Source: Streptomyces sp. NBC_01591 | GTDB taxonomy: Bacteria > Actinomycetota > Actinomycetes > Streptomycetales > Streptomycetaceae | Assembly (NCBI RefSeq): GCF_035918155.1 | Contig: NZ_CP109327.1 | Coordinates: 1 to 64,000, forward strand | Direction of reading: 5' to 3' | Length of the DNA: 64,000 bases | Part shown: positions 27,613-36,207 of the stretch, piece by piece | Layout of the letters: each line of letters begins with the position of its first letter | Numbering within the stretch: the first letter of the stretch is position 1 | Program-made: the position numbers and the translations under genes | Notes under the pieces: generated by a model | What the model was told of the DNA's origin: nothing | The model's database searches: none | Seen by the model: only the letters and a program-made list of their open reading frames with translations

Positions 27613-28863
27613 TTATTCGGGTACATGCTCCGGGACAGTGCAACGAGCCGGGAGGTTGCGGACGGCCGAGAGGAGGAGAGGGATGGTGCTGGCCAGGAGG
27701 ACGAGTACACCGCTGAGCAGGAGTGTTTCGGCTATGCCGATGTGAGCAGCCACCGGGCCTGCCACGGCGAGGCCCAGGGGCGTGCAGATAAAGGAGACCA
27801 GCGAGTCATATGAGCTGATCCGGGACATGGACTGCTCGGGAACATGAGTGTGGACCGTGGTTCTCCACAGGACCTCGAACACATCAATGCAGATGCCAGC
27901 CACCAGCATGCTGGTGGCGATCAGCCAGGTTGGGGAGCCCCCGGCGAGGAACAGGTAGGCCGGGAAGAAGCCGAAGGTGACGAAAACGCCCGTACGCAGG
28001 GGGTAACGGGGACGGATGCGGATCGCGATCAGGCTGCCGAGGACGAAACCGGCCGAGTGGGCGCCGAGAACGACCGACCAGGCGACCGCCCCGCCCAGCT
28101 CCTGCTTGGCCACCGCCGGGCCCAACACCATGATGGCTCCTCCGAAGGAGGCGTTGACGATGGCGAACTGGCCTACGACCGGCCACATCCAGCGCAGGGA
28201 GGAGAACTCTGTCCAGCCGCTGCGCAGTTCGCTGAGGAGACTGGTCGGCGCCTCTGTCGCGGTGAGTGCCCGCGATGCCGTACGAGGGCGGCTGAACATC
28301 AGCAGCACGGCGGACAGGAAGTAGGTGGCGGCGTCGGCCGCCAAGGCCCAGCCAGGCGCGACGGCCGCGACGAGTACTCCGCCGGCGAACACGCCTCCGA
28401 TACGCGAGAGGTTGGCCGCTAGGCGCAGCAACGCATTCGCAGGCTGAATGCGTTCGGCGTCGACGAGCTGGGGTACGAGCGCGGTGGCGGCTGGTTGGCT
28501 GACAGCGGAGGACGCGCCGTTGACGGCGGCGAGGACGATCAGAAGGTTCATCGGCACGCTGCCGTGCAGAAACAGGGCGGCGGTGAGCGCTTGGGAGCAT
28601 CCGGCGGCGGTCTCCCCCACGATGATCAGACGCTGGCGGGGGAACCGGTCCGCGAGGACTCCGCCCAGCAGAATCAGACCGAGCTGAGCGACTGTGCGGG
28701 TCCCCAGCAGTAGTCCGAGTTGGGACGGGGAGCCGTCAGGCAAGGCCAGCACGGCGAAGGCGAGGCCCAGCGGTGCGATGACGTTGCCCGTCAGGGACGA
28801 TGTGCGGGCGAGGAAGAACAGGAGGAAATTCCGCTCCCGCAGCAGGCTGAGATCACCTTTCAT
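27613..28863 (-). CDS. MFS efflux transporter
   Basis: 416 residues with about twelve hydrophobic helices. The loop between TM2 and TM3 has the MFS pattern G-x-L-ADRFPRQR, typical of drug:proton antiporters and of exporters such as those for enterobactin. ATG 28863 overlaps the stop of the GrpB-family gene upstream (TCAT, 28860-28863), so the two are translationally coupled. As transposon cargo it probably confers efflux of a toxic compound. The substrate cannot be read from sequence. Confidence 0.8.
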   Translation of the reverse strand: MKGDLSLLRERNFLLFFLARTSSLTGNVIAPLGLAFAVLALPDGSPSQLGLLLGTRTVAQLGLILLGGVLADRFPRQRLIIVGETAAGCSQALTAALFLHGSVPMNLLIVLAAVNGASSAVSQPAATALVPQLVDAERIQPANALLRLAANLSRIGGVFAGGVLVAAVAPGWALAADAATYFLSAVLLMFSRPRTASRALTATEAPTSLLSELRSGWTEFSSLRWMWPVVGQFAIVNASFGGAIMVLGPAVAKQELGGAVAWSVVLGAHSAGFVLGSLIAIRIRPRYPLRTGVFVTFGFFPAYLFLAGGSPTWLIATSMLVAGICIDVFEVLWRTTVHTHVPEQSMSRISSYDSLVSFICTPLGLAVAGPVAAHIGIAETLLLSGVLVLLASTIPLLLSAVRNLPARCTVPEHVPE

Positions 28864-29498
28864 GAGCTGCCATGGGCGCTGGGAGGTTCAGCTCTCATGG
28901 CACGTTCGAGGATGTCCGCGATGACTTCGCTCTTCGCGTCGGCGTAGTGCTGCATGTACGTCCATGTCCGCTGTGCGAGGTCCCTTTTGGTTCGGGCGTA
29001 GAGGTCGCGATCGTTCGTGTGGGCGCGCAGCCAGTCGCGGAAAAGGATCATGCGCTGAATCTCGGGGCAGCCGGTGGAGAGCACGTGCAGATTGGCTGAT
29101 TCGGCACTGGGCGCGAGGTCGGGCTTGCGCAGGACGCGGTGCTCATACCAATCGGGCTCCCGGACCGCGAGCGCGTAACCGAGGGGAGCCAGGCTGGGCA
29201 CGTAGGCGGATTCGTCGGCGGAGTCGGGAACGATCAGCAGGATGTCGATGACCGGTTTGGCGGGCAACCCGGGTACCGAGGTGGACCCTGTGTGTTCGAT
29301 CCGGTGTGGCAGCGCGCCCAGCTCGTCGCTCATCCGGCGGGCCTCCTCCGCGAACGCGGCGGCCCATTCCGGCGTGTACTCCATCAGCTTGATGTTGCTG
29401 TTGAGTAGGGGGGGCGTCTTCAGGTTCGCCGCTTCGATCTCCTCGTCAGTCATCGAGACGCGGGGGATCTCCTGCTCTTGACGTTCCTGTGGCATCAT
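28860..29498 (-). CDS. GrpB-family nucleotidyltransferase-like protein
   Basis: 212 residues from ATG 29498, with AAGGAC eight bases upstream; ATG 29453 is a shorter option. It carries the GrpB/UPF0157 pattern RIEHTGSTSVPGLPAKPVID, the GS-x(n)-D core of a nucleotidyltransferase fold. Other family segments are ADESAYVPSL and RDWLRAHTNDRDLYARTKR. Members near resistance genes may modify small molecules or nucleotides; the reaction is unknown. It is the first gene of the transposon operon, with TTGACA about 40 bases upstream as a possible -35. Confidence 0.75.
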   Translation of the reverse strand: MMPQERQEQEIPRVSMTDEEIEAANLKTPPLLNSNIKLMEYTPEWAAAFAEEARRMSDELGALPHRIEHTGSTSVPGLPAKPVIDILLIVPDSADESAYVPSLAPLGYALAVREPDWYEHRVLRKPDLAPSAESANLHVLSTGCPEIQRMILFRDWLRAHTNDRDLYARTKRDLAQRTWTYMQHYADAKSEVIADILERAMRAEPPSAHGSS

Positions 29499-29556
29499 GA
29501 CATTTCGTCCTTGTTCGGTTCGCTTGTCAACTCCAATAGGCTAGAGGGTAGTTAGC

Positions 29557-30946
29557 CAGGGCCGTTGCCTGATCGCGATCTGTCCGGGTTGATCACGTGA
29601 GGCCGAGGGTCGACAGCGGCCGGTGGTAGTCGCGGCTGGTGCGGCGGAGGGCGGCGGCGATGTTGGTCTCGCCGTTCTGGCGGAAGACGCTGATGGCGAG
29701 GTTGCGCAGGCCGGCCATGGTGCGGGGCAGGTGGCCGGTGCGGACCTTGGAGTCGTCCTCGCAAAAGGTGCGGTCGCGGACGTGGTGCAGGCGGTTCTCG
29801 ATGCCCCAGTGGCCTCTGATCCAGGTGGCGAGTTGGGCCGGTGTCGCGTCGAAGACGTCGAGGCTGGTGATCACGTAGACGCGCTCGGTGGTCAGTTTCC
29901 CGGTGCTCAGCTCGCGCCGCCACCGGACGATCTGGATGGCCTGGCGGGCGCCGGGATAGCCGAGGTGGTGGAAGGCGACGACCTTGATCCGACGGATCTC
30001 GTCGCGGTGGTGGGCCCGGTCCCGGGTGCGGTGGTCCAGCGGGATCTCGGCCCAGGGCAGCTTGGTGACCTGCGCATACAGTCCGGGGTGGTTCTTCTTC
30101 ACGATGGCCAGGTAGTCGTCGGCGGAGGTACGCACCATGGCTGTGTTGGGTGTGCAGGGCGTCGCCGGTCAGCACGGTGTTCTCCACGTTGATGGTGTCC
30201 AAAAGTGGCTGGAAAGATGGAATCTCGTTGCTCTTGGAGGCGACCTGACGCTGGGCCAGGACCACGCCGTGGTGGTCCATCGCGGCCAGCAGCTGGACCG
30301 CAGTGGTCGTGGCGGTGCGGGAGCCGCGGACTGTCTTGCCGTCGACCGCGATCGCCCGCAGAGCCGGCTTCGGCGGCGGCTCGGACTCTTCCGGCCGTGG
30401 CGTTCTGGCCTGGAGGTAAGCACCGATGGCCGCATCCAGCGCGTCGCCGTCGACGCGTTGGAGCAGGCGACGGACGGTGGCGGCGTGCGGCGCCGGCCGG
30501 ATGCCGGTGAACGGTCGGCCGGGAAGCCGAGCACACCCAGGACGGGCTGCGGGGCATCGCCGATCCATTCACCGATCGCGATGAGAGACCGGGCACCGGT
30601 CAGGACGGCTGCCGCGGCCGCGCACAACAGGGGGAGCAGCGGATACCGTCGTCCTCGCAGGCCACGCGGATCGGGCACCCAGACTAGGAAGCGTCGCAGG
30701 TCAGCGGCGTCCTGCGTAGTGGCGCAGAGGTTCGGGAGGGCCAGATTCCCCAGCCCGGCGGGCATGGGCGATGATGTCCGGGCAGGCACGGTCTCGCTCG
30801 GTTCTCATGGGTCTTCGACAACCACATGATCACCGGCACCGTGCCTGCTCTGCTTCCCGGGGGCATCTCAGACCAGGCCGGGACATGACGCCACGTCACG
30901 CATGAGGCAGACGAACCGGACCGATCGCGACTATGCAATGCCCCTG
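29557..30946. mobile_element. ISAs1-family insertion sequence
   Basis: About 1.39 kb between end sequences CAGGGCCGTTGCCTGATCGC (29557) and, inverted, CAGGGGCATTGCATAGTCGC (30946). The ends agree at about three quarters of positions over 20 bases. It holds one degenerate transposase on the minus strand and forms the right half of the composite transposon. Confidence 0.75.
29593..30789 (-). pseudogene. ISAs1-family transposase, two frameshifts
   Basis: The N-terminus reads FLVWVPDPRGLRGRRYPL and ARSLIAIGEWIGD. After about 30530 the sequence continues in another frame (GIRPAPHAATVRRLLQRVD, ALRAIAVDGKTVRGS). After about 30140 it returns to a third ([39 protein letters not shown]). Together these cover a whole ISAs1 transposase, including the catalytic Asp in VDGK and the Glu region in W-G-I-E-N. 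It cannot produce a full protein as read, so this copy is probably inactive. Confidence 0.8.
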
Positions 30947-30956
30947 GCGTACGGCG
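30947..30956. repeat. Right target-site duplication of composite transposon
   Basis: GCGTACGGCG, identical to 27348-27357 and directly adjacent to the IS end at 30946. Confidence 0.75.
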
Positions 30957-31182
30957 TGAGGTCGGCGGGGTGGAGGTCCAGGCGCCGGGCGAGTTCGAGG
31001 ACGACGTGCAGCGGCTGGTTAGGCAGGGCGTCCATGGTGACGTCGTGCTCGTGGACGCCGAGGAGGTCGGCGAGTTCCCATACGGAGAGGCCCGCGTTGT
31101 GCAGGCGGCGGCGCAGTTCATCGCCCCAGCCCCGGGGCTGGTAGCGCGGGGCCAGTGGAAGCGGTCGGTCACCAGTCGGGGC
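30957..31182 (-). pseudogene. HTH-type gene split by the composite transposon
   Basis: On the minus strand the frame reads PRYQPRGWGDELRRRLHNAG, SVWELADLLGVHEHDVTMD and LARRLDLHPADLTPYA, a cryptic HTH-like fold. It stops at the target site. Across the transposon the same frame resumes at 27357 with EAVYRLPRYRDAEHPPEDPG and ends near 27232. The start is also damaged: GTG 31182 is one base out of frame. Probably a small DNA-binding or regulatory protein. The family is common in Streptomyces but unnamed to me. Confidence 0.55.
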
Positions 31183-31357
31183 CGTCCTCGGAGAGGATCA
31201 CCACGTCCATGCGGCGTGCGGCCATCCAGTCGGTCAGGAGCGCCGGGCCGCCGCCGATCCCCGCGACTTCGCAGAAGCCGCGGTGGGGAGCGCTTGCCCA
31301 TTGGTCCTGGGTGGGGGCGCGCGGTGGACGTGGGTGCGCTGTCGTGTCCCCCTGCAC
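31169..31357 (-). CDS. Short hypothetical protein upstream of split HTH gene
   Basis: About 62 residues ending ALLTDWMAARRMDVVILSEDG-PDW. The last half is strongly protein-like and its stop overlaps the probable start of the split HTH gene, so the two formed an operon. The N-terminus is uncertain. Function unknown. Confidence 0.4.
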   Translation of the reverse strand: MQGDTTAHPRPPRAPTQDQWASAPHRGFCEVAGIGGGPALLTDWMAARRMDVVILSEDGPDW

Positions 31358-31474
31358 GCCCTGGTCAGGCTCTTGCAGAGCGAGAAATGATCTGGAAGAC
31401 GTCGGGCTGTCCGGCGGAAAGCCCCGTCGGCCTGCTCAGTGCATCCGGTCGACGGAATCGAGAGGGCATGTTCC

Positions 31475-32605
31475 ATGAGCGTTGAACAGGACGAGGCGAC
31501 CACCACGGTCACCGCGGCAGACGTGGCCCGGATCGCGAAGCAGGGTGTCTTCGCGACACCGACTTCGCTCGACCCGAAAGCCGTCAATGTGGGCCATGCG
31601 CTGATCGCCACGCTGCAAGGCGCGGCGGAAAAGCCGCTGCTGACCGATGACCTCCAGCGGCTCACGGAGCAGGTGCGGCAGAAGGCCACCATCGGCTTCC
31701 CCCGCATCACCTCCGCCGACGGGATCCGGTTGTCGGCACACACCATCAAGCTCAATGCCCCAGAGCCCCGGCCGGTGGTGATCGTGCCGTCCGACTGGAC
31801 GCCTGCCGGCTGGCCCCTGTTCGAGCACACGTATCTCAAGCTGGCGCTGCGCGGCTACCACGTGCTGGCCTACACCCCCCGCGGGCTCGGGCTTACGGCA
31901 GACGTGCACGGCGGCGGGTACATGGACGGCCCGTGCACCTCCGGAGGGACGATCGACGTGGCCGGCCCCCTGGACTGGGCCGACGGCTCGACCGTGATCG
32001 ACTACGCTCAACAGCACTTCAACCCGAGCCGTATCGCCTTCTTCGGCAGGGCCTACGGCGGGCTCATCAGCCAGCTCGTCGCGGCGCACGATCCTGGCGC
32101 CCGTGTGGACGCCGTCGTCGCGCTGAGCACGTGGGAGGACCTGGTCGCCGGCCACCAGAACGACCGCGGACACCTCGCCGCGGTCGCCGACCTGACCAAC
32201 TTCACCGGCGGACCGGTGAAGCACAAGTTCGATGAGGACACGCAGCAGATCCTCGCGGACCTCCAGGCCGGAGAAAACCCCGACGATGTCGCCTCGTGGG
32301 CGATGCAGCGGGCTGCGTTCTCCTACGTCGGGCAAACCAATGCCCGTGGCACCGCGACGTTCATCTCCCACGCCGGGAGCGATGCGCTGTTCCCGCTCAG
32401 GCAGATCACCAAGCACTTCGAGCAGCTCACCGTGCCCAAGCGACTGAGCCTGCAGAACGGCAGCCGGCCCGCACCTGAACACGCCGGGCTGACCGTCCCG
32501 CTCAGCGACACCGCCCCGACACTCGACGAAGCCTTCGCCTGGCTCGACCACCATCTCCTCGGGGCCGCCAACAACGTACCCACCTGGTCACCGGTCAGCA
32601 GCTAG
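31475..32605 (+). CDS. Alpha/beta hydrolase-fold protein lacking the Ser nucleophile
   Basis: 376 residues from ATG 31475. Fold and order match X-Pro dipeptidyl-peptidase/CocE-type or acyl-hydrolase relatives: VVIVPSDWTPAGWP, YHVLAYTPRGLGLTA, the elbow IAFFGRAYGGLISQL, D303 (SDALFP) and H336 (PEHAGL). The elbow should be G-x-S-x-G, but Ala193 replaces Ser. The codon is GCC, one change from TCC. With Asp and His still present, it is either a pseudoenzyme or a recently inactivated enzyme. There is no signal peptide. It stands alone between a broken operon and a lectin gene. Confidence 0.7.
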   Translation: MSVEQDEATTTVTAADVARIAKQGVFATPTSLDPKAVNVGHALIATLQGAAEKPLLTDDLQRLTEQVRQKATIGFPRITSADGIRLSAHTIKLNAPEPRPVVIVPSDWTPAGWPLFEHTYLKLALRGYHVLAYTPRGLGLTADVHGGGYMDGPCTSGGTIDVAGPLDWADGSTVIDYAQQHFNPSRIAFFGRAYGGLISQLVAAHDPGARVDAVVALSTWEDLVAGHQNDRGHLAAVADLTNFTGGPVKHKFDEDTQQILADLQAGENPDDVASWAMQRAAFSYVGQTNARGTATFISHAGSDALFPLRQITKHFEQLTVPKRLSLQNGSRPAPEHAGLTVPLSDTAPTLDEAFAWLDHHLLGAANNVPTWSPVSS

Positions 32606-32826
32606 TGACCCGAGACGGGATTGGGTGGCCCGCATCGCTCCTGTCGAGCCCGTTTTCACGAATGCCAGGTTCACCTGAAAGCGCTGGCCGCAGCCGGTGG
32701 GCGTGACGCGGTGGCTTCGTTCACTCCCGCCCCACTCGTAGTCGCGGCGACCACTCCGTCCAAGAGCCCATTTCGCAGCGGGGCCCCCGCCGGGGTGCTT
32801 TCCGGCAGGGGCTCCGAAGGCGTGGC

Positions 32827-33249
32827 TCAGCCGAGGCGGAAATGCTGGTTGGGCTTGTTCTTGTCGGTCCACTGGACGAGCTTGGCACCGTCCGCGGTGT
32901 CCTCGCCGACGACGGACAGGAGCTTGCCGCTGTGGCGTGCCTCCAGGGAGAAGTACCCGTCGTCCTTCTGGACGAGCTTCCACTCCTGGTTGGGCTTGCC
33001 CTTGTTGGTCCACTGGACGACGGTCCCGCCGTCCTCGGTGTCCGAGGCGGTGACCGACAGGGCCTTTCCGCTGTGCACGGCAATCACGTTGTAGTAGCCA
33101 CCCGTCGTCGCCACCAGGTTCCAGTGCTGGTTGGGCTTGTTCTTGTCGGTCCACTGGACGACCTCGGCGCCGTCCTCGGTCCCCGAGGCGGTGACGGACA
33201 CGAGCTTGTCGCTGTGACGGGCCACCAGAGCGGCAGTGAAAACGGCCAT
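32827..33249 (-). CDS. Ricin-type beta-trefoil lectin
   Basis: 140 residues from ATG 33249 behind GAGGAG. Three repeats each end in a QxW-like element (NKPNQHWNL, GKPNQEWKL, NKPNQHFRL), with aligned KLVSVTASG, KALSVTASD and KLLSVVGED strands. This is a single complete ricin-B-like trefoil. There is no signal peptide, so it is cytoplasmic or exported unconventionally. Such folds bind galactose-type sugars. Related carbohydrate-binding folds lie at 39.4 and 39.9 kb. Confidence 0.8.
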   Translation of the reverse strand: MAVFTAALVARHSDKLVSVTASGTEDGAEVVQWTDKNKPNQHWNLVATTGGYYNVIAVHSGKALSVTASDTEDGGTVVQWTNKGKPNQEWKLVQKDDGYFSLEARHSGKLLSVVGEDTADGAKLVQWTDKNKPNQHFRLG

Positions 33250-33293
33250 GAGTTCTCCTCGTTCAGTGATCAATTCGACCACCGGCATAACGA

Positions 33294-33575
33294 TCACTGC
33301 CCCGCCTCCGTCGTGATCAACAAGCTGTATGACCAGAAAGCGCCCTGTGAGGGCTCGGGATAATCGGCCGGCTCGAACAGCCGTCGGTTCCCGACAGCCG
33401 GACTCCAGCAGTCGATCGGGCAAGGCGGCGCGAAACGCCCGGCTCCGGGCGTGGTTACCAGCCCGATGGCCTGGGCGGCCAGTTCGGTGCCCTGCAGACG
33501 GTCCTCGATCTTGGCGAACGCCGTCTCCCATGAGGTGGAGGTGTCGTCCGCGAAGGGAAGCGAAGCCCGGGTCAC
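33294..33575 (-). CDS. Hypothetical protein, 93 residues
   Basis: Protein-like sequence (FADDTSTSWETAFAKIEDRL, then CWSPAVGNRRLFEPADYP). It ends about 45 bases upstream of the lectin start on the same strand. No family recognised. It may be a fragment, since the N-terminus lacks a clear ribosome site. Confidence 0.35.
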   Translation of the reverse strand: MTRASLPFADDTSTSWETAFAKIEDRLQGTELAAQAIGLVTTPGAGRFAPPCPIDCWSPAVGNRRLFEPADYPEPSQGAFWSYSLLITTEAGQ

Positions 33576-33774
33576 AGCAGGTGCCCAGTGGGAGCTCTCA
33601 CTCCCCTGACCAGGTAATCCTCACCCAGTGACCAGCTAATCCTCACGACTTGTCCAACATCATCGCCCGGTCATCAGCGCTCAACACCCCAATGAAACAA
33701 ACCGAATCAGCCCGGCCCACAGCACCCAAGACCGGACACCGAACCGAGAACCACCCCAGACAAAGAAGCGAAGA

Positions 33775-34128
33775 CTCCCAGGCCATGTCCTCGTCCTTGA
33801 TGTCGTGGCCCTCCGCGCGGAGCTGGGCGACGGCGGCGTCCAGGTAGCGGGTGTTCCACAGCACGACGGCGTTGAGGACGAGTCCGAGGGCGAGCTGGTC
33901 CTCCTGGCCGTCCCGGTACGCCTGGCGGATCTGCCCGCGGCCACCGTGGCAGATCGCGCGGGCCAGGCGGTGGCGTGACTCCTGGACGGTGAGCTGCCGG
34001 TTCATCAGGCGCCGGTAGGTGTCGTCCACCGGGTCGACCAGGGCGAGCAGGTGCATGGTCTTGTCGATGCGCCCGTACTCGGCGAACGCCGCCCCCAGCG
34101 GTGTGGGGTGCCCCTCGCGGCCGAACAG
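33775..34128 (-). pseudogene. Tn3-family transposase C-terminal fragment
   Basis: About 115 residues: LGAAFAEYGRIDKTMHLLALV, RHRLARAICHGGRGQIRQAYR-DGQEDQL, LNAVVLWNTRYLDAAVAQL, GHDIKDEDMAW. These are the last conserved blocks of Tn3 TnpA. The usual final residues are replaced after DEDMAW, and no N-terminal half or 38-bp ends are visible. A relic. Confidence 0.75.
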
Positions 34129-34495
34129 ACTGGCCGGCCGCCGATCCCCGAGGCGCTCCCGCCCGCCCCACCCCCACCCCTTTCTCTTTCGGCAGTTCGG
34201 GCAGCAGGGGGTGCGCAGAGGGGATGCCAGCACCCCGACCACGCCCCTACAGGCATGGTGACCTGCACAAACACCCGACGCCTTGGTGAGAGGGCGCAAC
34301 AGATACCGCAGGAGAACCCGCGGGGCATGACGCAACAGGTGCCGCAGGAGATTCCGGCTCCGGGACATCGGCGGGCCCAGGGCACGGTCGCCATGCCGAC
34401 GCCGACCGCCACCCTGAGGCCGCGGGGGGTGCCTCCGGCACCACATGCTGGAACAACCGCCGGTGGGCTACCGACCTCAAGGAGGAGGCCTGCGG

Positions 34496-34711
34496 TCAGT
34501 GACCTTTACGGCGCTGTGCGTCGAACCGGCGCAGCACCCGGACCAGACGCCACACTCCGGCCGCCGCTCCGAGCAGCGCACCCCCCACCAACGCGCCCTT
34601 CCCCGCTGGACCAGAGACGCCAAAAGCCAGTGCGAGAGCCAGAGCGACGGCAAAGACCGCCGCAGCCAGCACGACGGCAGTCACCAGAGCAAAAACGATC
34701 TCCACCGTCAT
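34496..34711 (-). CDS. Small two-TM membrane protein
   Basis: 71 residues from ATG 34711 with AAGGA close upstream; a longer start at 34750 lacks such a site. TM1 spans VEIVFALVTAVVLAAAVFAV and TM2 lies in the Gly/Ala-rich second half, followed by a basic tail (RVLRRFDAQRRKG). It lies downstream of the membrane HTH gene on the same strand but 100 bases away. Function unknown. Confidence 0.5.
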   Translation of the reverse strand: MTVEIVFALVTAVVLAAAVFAVALALALAFGVSGPAGKGALVGGALLGAAAGVWRLVRVLRRFDAQRRKGH

Positions 34712-34805
34712 TGCGTCCTTTTCCCACCGCGACTCACGCCCCATATCCATGCTGCAAGTCTCACATCACGTCAAGCCATTGCGCCTGGACCGAACAGCAC
34801 CTGGC

Positions 34806-35984
34806 TCAGTGGCCGCAGCCGGACATGGGGGTGTCGAGGTACTTCCAGGTCTGGGGTCCGACCTGGCCGTCGGGATTGAGACCGCTACAGCTCTGCACGG
34901 CACGTACGGCGACGTCGGTACTTTCTCCGAACTTGCCGTCGACGGTGAGTGTGTAGTCGTAGTTGGAGTTCAGCAGGCACTGGATCTGCTTCACCTTCGA
35001 GCCGACCATGCCCTTAGCCATGACCTGGGTGCGGTCCCAGTTGTAGCGGCAGCTGGCGCGGCCGGCGGCGCCGGGCGAGGCGGCCGTACTGGGAGAGGCA
35101 GAAGCAGAGGCCGGGGAAGAGGCCTGGTCCTTGGCTGAACTGCTGGGGCGCGGTGGCTTCGTGTTCGTGTCCTCCTCGCCCGTGGAGTCCTGGTCCTTGT
35201 CCTTCTTCTCGTCGTCCGGCGGAGTCTTGGTCGGTGCGGTGCTGCTCTTCGGGGGCACGGGGGTTTCGTCGGCCACTGGTTGGTCGTCGCCGGGGCGGTT
35301 GTCGCCGCCGGTCTCGGGCTGGGAGACGGCGGAGTCCTTCGTCTCGTGGACCGAGTACCAGCGTCCGACCAGCAGCAGCGCGGCGAGGGCAGCGGCGATC
35401 AGCGCGAGGATTTTGATCCTGCTTCGGGGAGCAGCGGCCGGCCTTGCCGGTTCGGCCGGGCCGGGCGTGGATGGTGCGGGAGCCGGGGTGGCCGCTGCGG
35501 GTTTCGGAGCTGCGGTGCCAGGAACGGTGTCCGGGACTGTCGGCGGCACGGGGTCCGCGGCTGCCGACGGTGTGGGGTCTGGGGCTGCTGTCGGTGGTGT
35601 GGGGTCCGGTGCAAGGGCTGTCGGCGGTGTGGGGTCCGGTACGCCTGGTGCGGAGTCCGCCGGTGCCGGAACGTGCGCTGCTTCGGACGGTGCTTCGTCC
35701 TGGGTGTCTGCGGCGCGGCGGGCCTGGTCGGCGGTGTCCCAGAGGCCGAGCAGGGTGTTCTTGTCCAGGCCGCGGCGGGAGCAGAGTCGTTCCACGGCTG
35801 CCCGGGGTGGGAACGCGGTGCCTTTGAGGACCCGGTTCCACGAGGAGCGTGAGTAGCCGGTGTCGTGGGTGAAGGCGTCCAGGGAGAGGTTCTTGGATGT
35901 CTTGACCTGCCGTAGTGCCTGGAGCAGTGCGGTGACTTCCGGCAGTGGCTGTGCGGGTGAATTGTCGCCTTGGTTGGGTTGCAC
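34806..35984 (-). CDS. Transmembrane HTH regulator with peptidoglycan-binding domain
   Basis: 392 residues from GTG 35984 behind GGGGGAGA. Residues ~15-75 form an HTH (SLDAFTHDTGYSRSSWNRVL). A long Pro/Thr-rich linker follows, then one TM helix near residue 200 (ILALIAAALAALLLVGRWY), then an acidic Ser/Lys linker. A C-terminal PG_binding_1-type domain ends it (VGSKVKQIQCLLN, TVDGKFGESTDVAV, GPQTWKYL). Topology places the HTH inside and the PG-binding domain outside. It is divergent from a lysin with the same domain type, so a wall-sensing regulator is plausible. Confidence 0.75.
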   Translation of the reverse strand: MQPNQGDNSPAQPLPEVTALLQALRQVKTSKNLSLDAFTHDTGYSRSSWNRVLKGTAFPPRAAVERLCSRRGLDKNTLLGLWDTADQARRAADTQDEAPSEAAHVPAPADSAPGVPDPTPPTALAPDPTPPTAAPDPTPSAAADPVPPTVPDTVPGTAAPKPAAATPAPAPSTPGPAEPARPAAAPRSRIKILALIAAALAALLLVGRWYSVHETKDSAVSQPETGGDNRPGDDQPVADETPVPPKSSTAPTKTPPDDEKKDKDQDSTGEEDTNTKPPRPSSSAKDQASSPASASASPSTAASPGAAGRASCRYNWDRTQVMAKGMVGSKVKQIQCLLNSNYDYTLTVDGKFGESTDVAVRAVQSCSGLNPDGQVGPQTWKYLDTPMSGCGH

Positions 35985-36207
35985 AGGTCTCCCCCTGGTG
36001 CCGATGTGATCGTCGTGTTCCAGAGCCGTTCCTTTTCGCAGGTCAGGGGCCTTGTGGGACGGCCGGGACGGCGCAGTACGGCTGGAATGGCGATCAGGCT
36101 ACCGGTGGGACGGCGGTACCCCGAATCTTCATCTCGTCGACGCCGCAAAGGCGCCGTGTGAATCGCCCTCCGGATGTGTGCCGGTGGGTCTGACGAGGGG
36201 TGAAGTC

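Larger units (their letters stand above)
27358..30946. mobile_element. Composite transposon: MITE, exporter operon, ISAs1
   Basis: A 3.6-kb unit flanked by the 10-bp duplication GCGTACGGCG. The left end is a 150-bp MITE and the right end a full ISAs1-family IS. The first 131 bases from each outer end (27358-27488 and, inverted, 30816-30946) match exactly. Inside are an MFS exporter and a GrpB-family gene. Removing the unit and one target copy joins two pieces of a reverse-strand gene in frame, which supports it having moved as one block. Confidence 0.75.

Noticed and set aside
27250..29550. Shared CTAG/AACTA words near 27260 and 29530 as a common operator
   Set aside because: Similarity is short, and one copy lies outside the transposon; likely chance.
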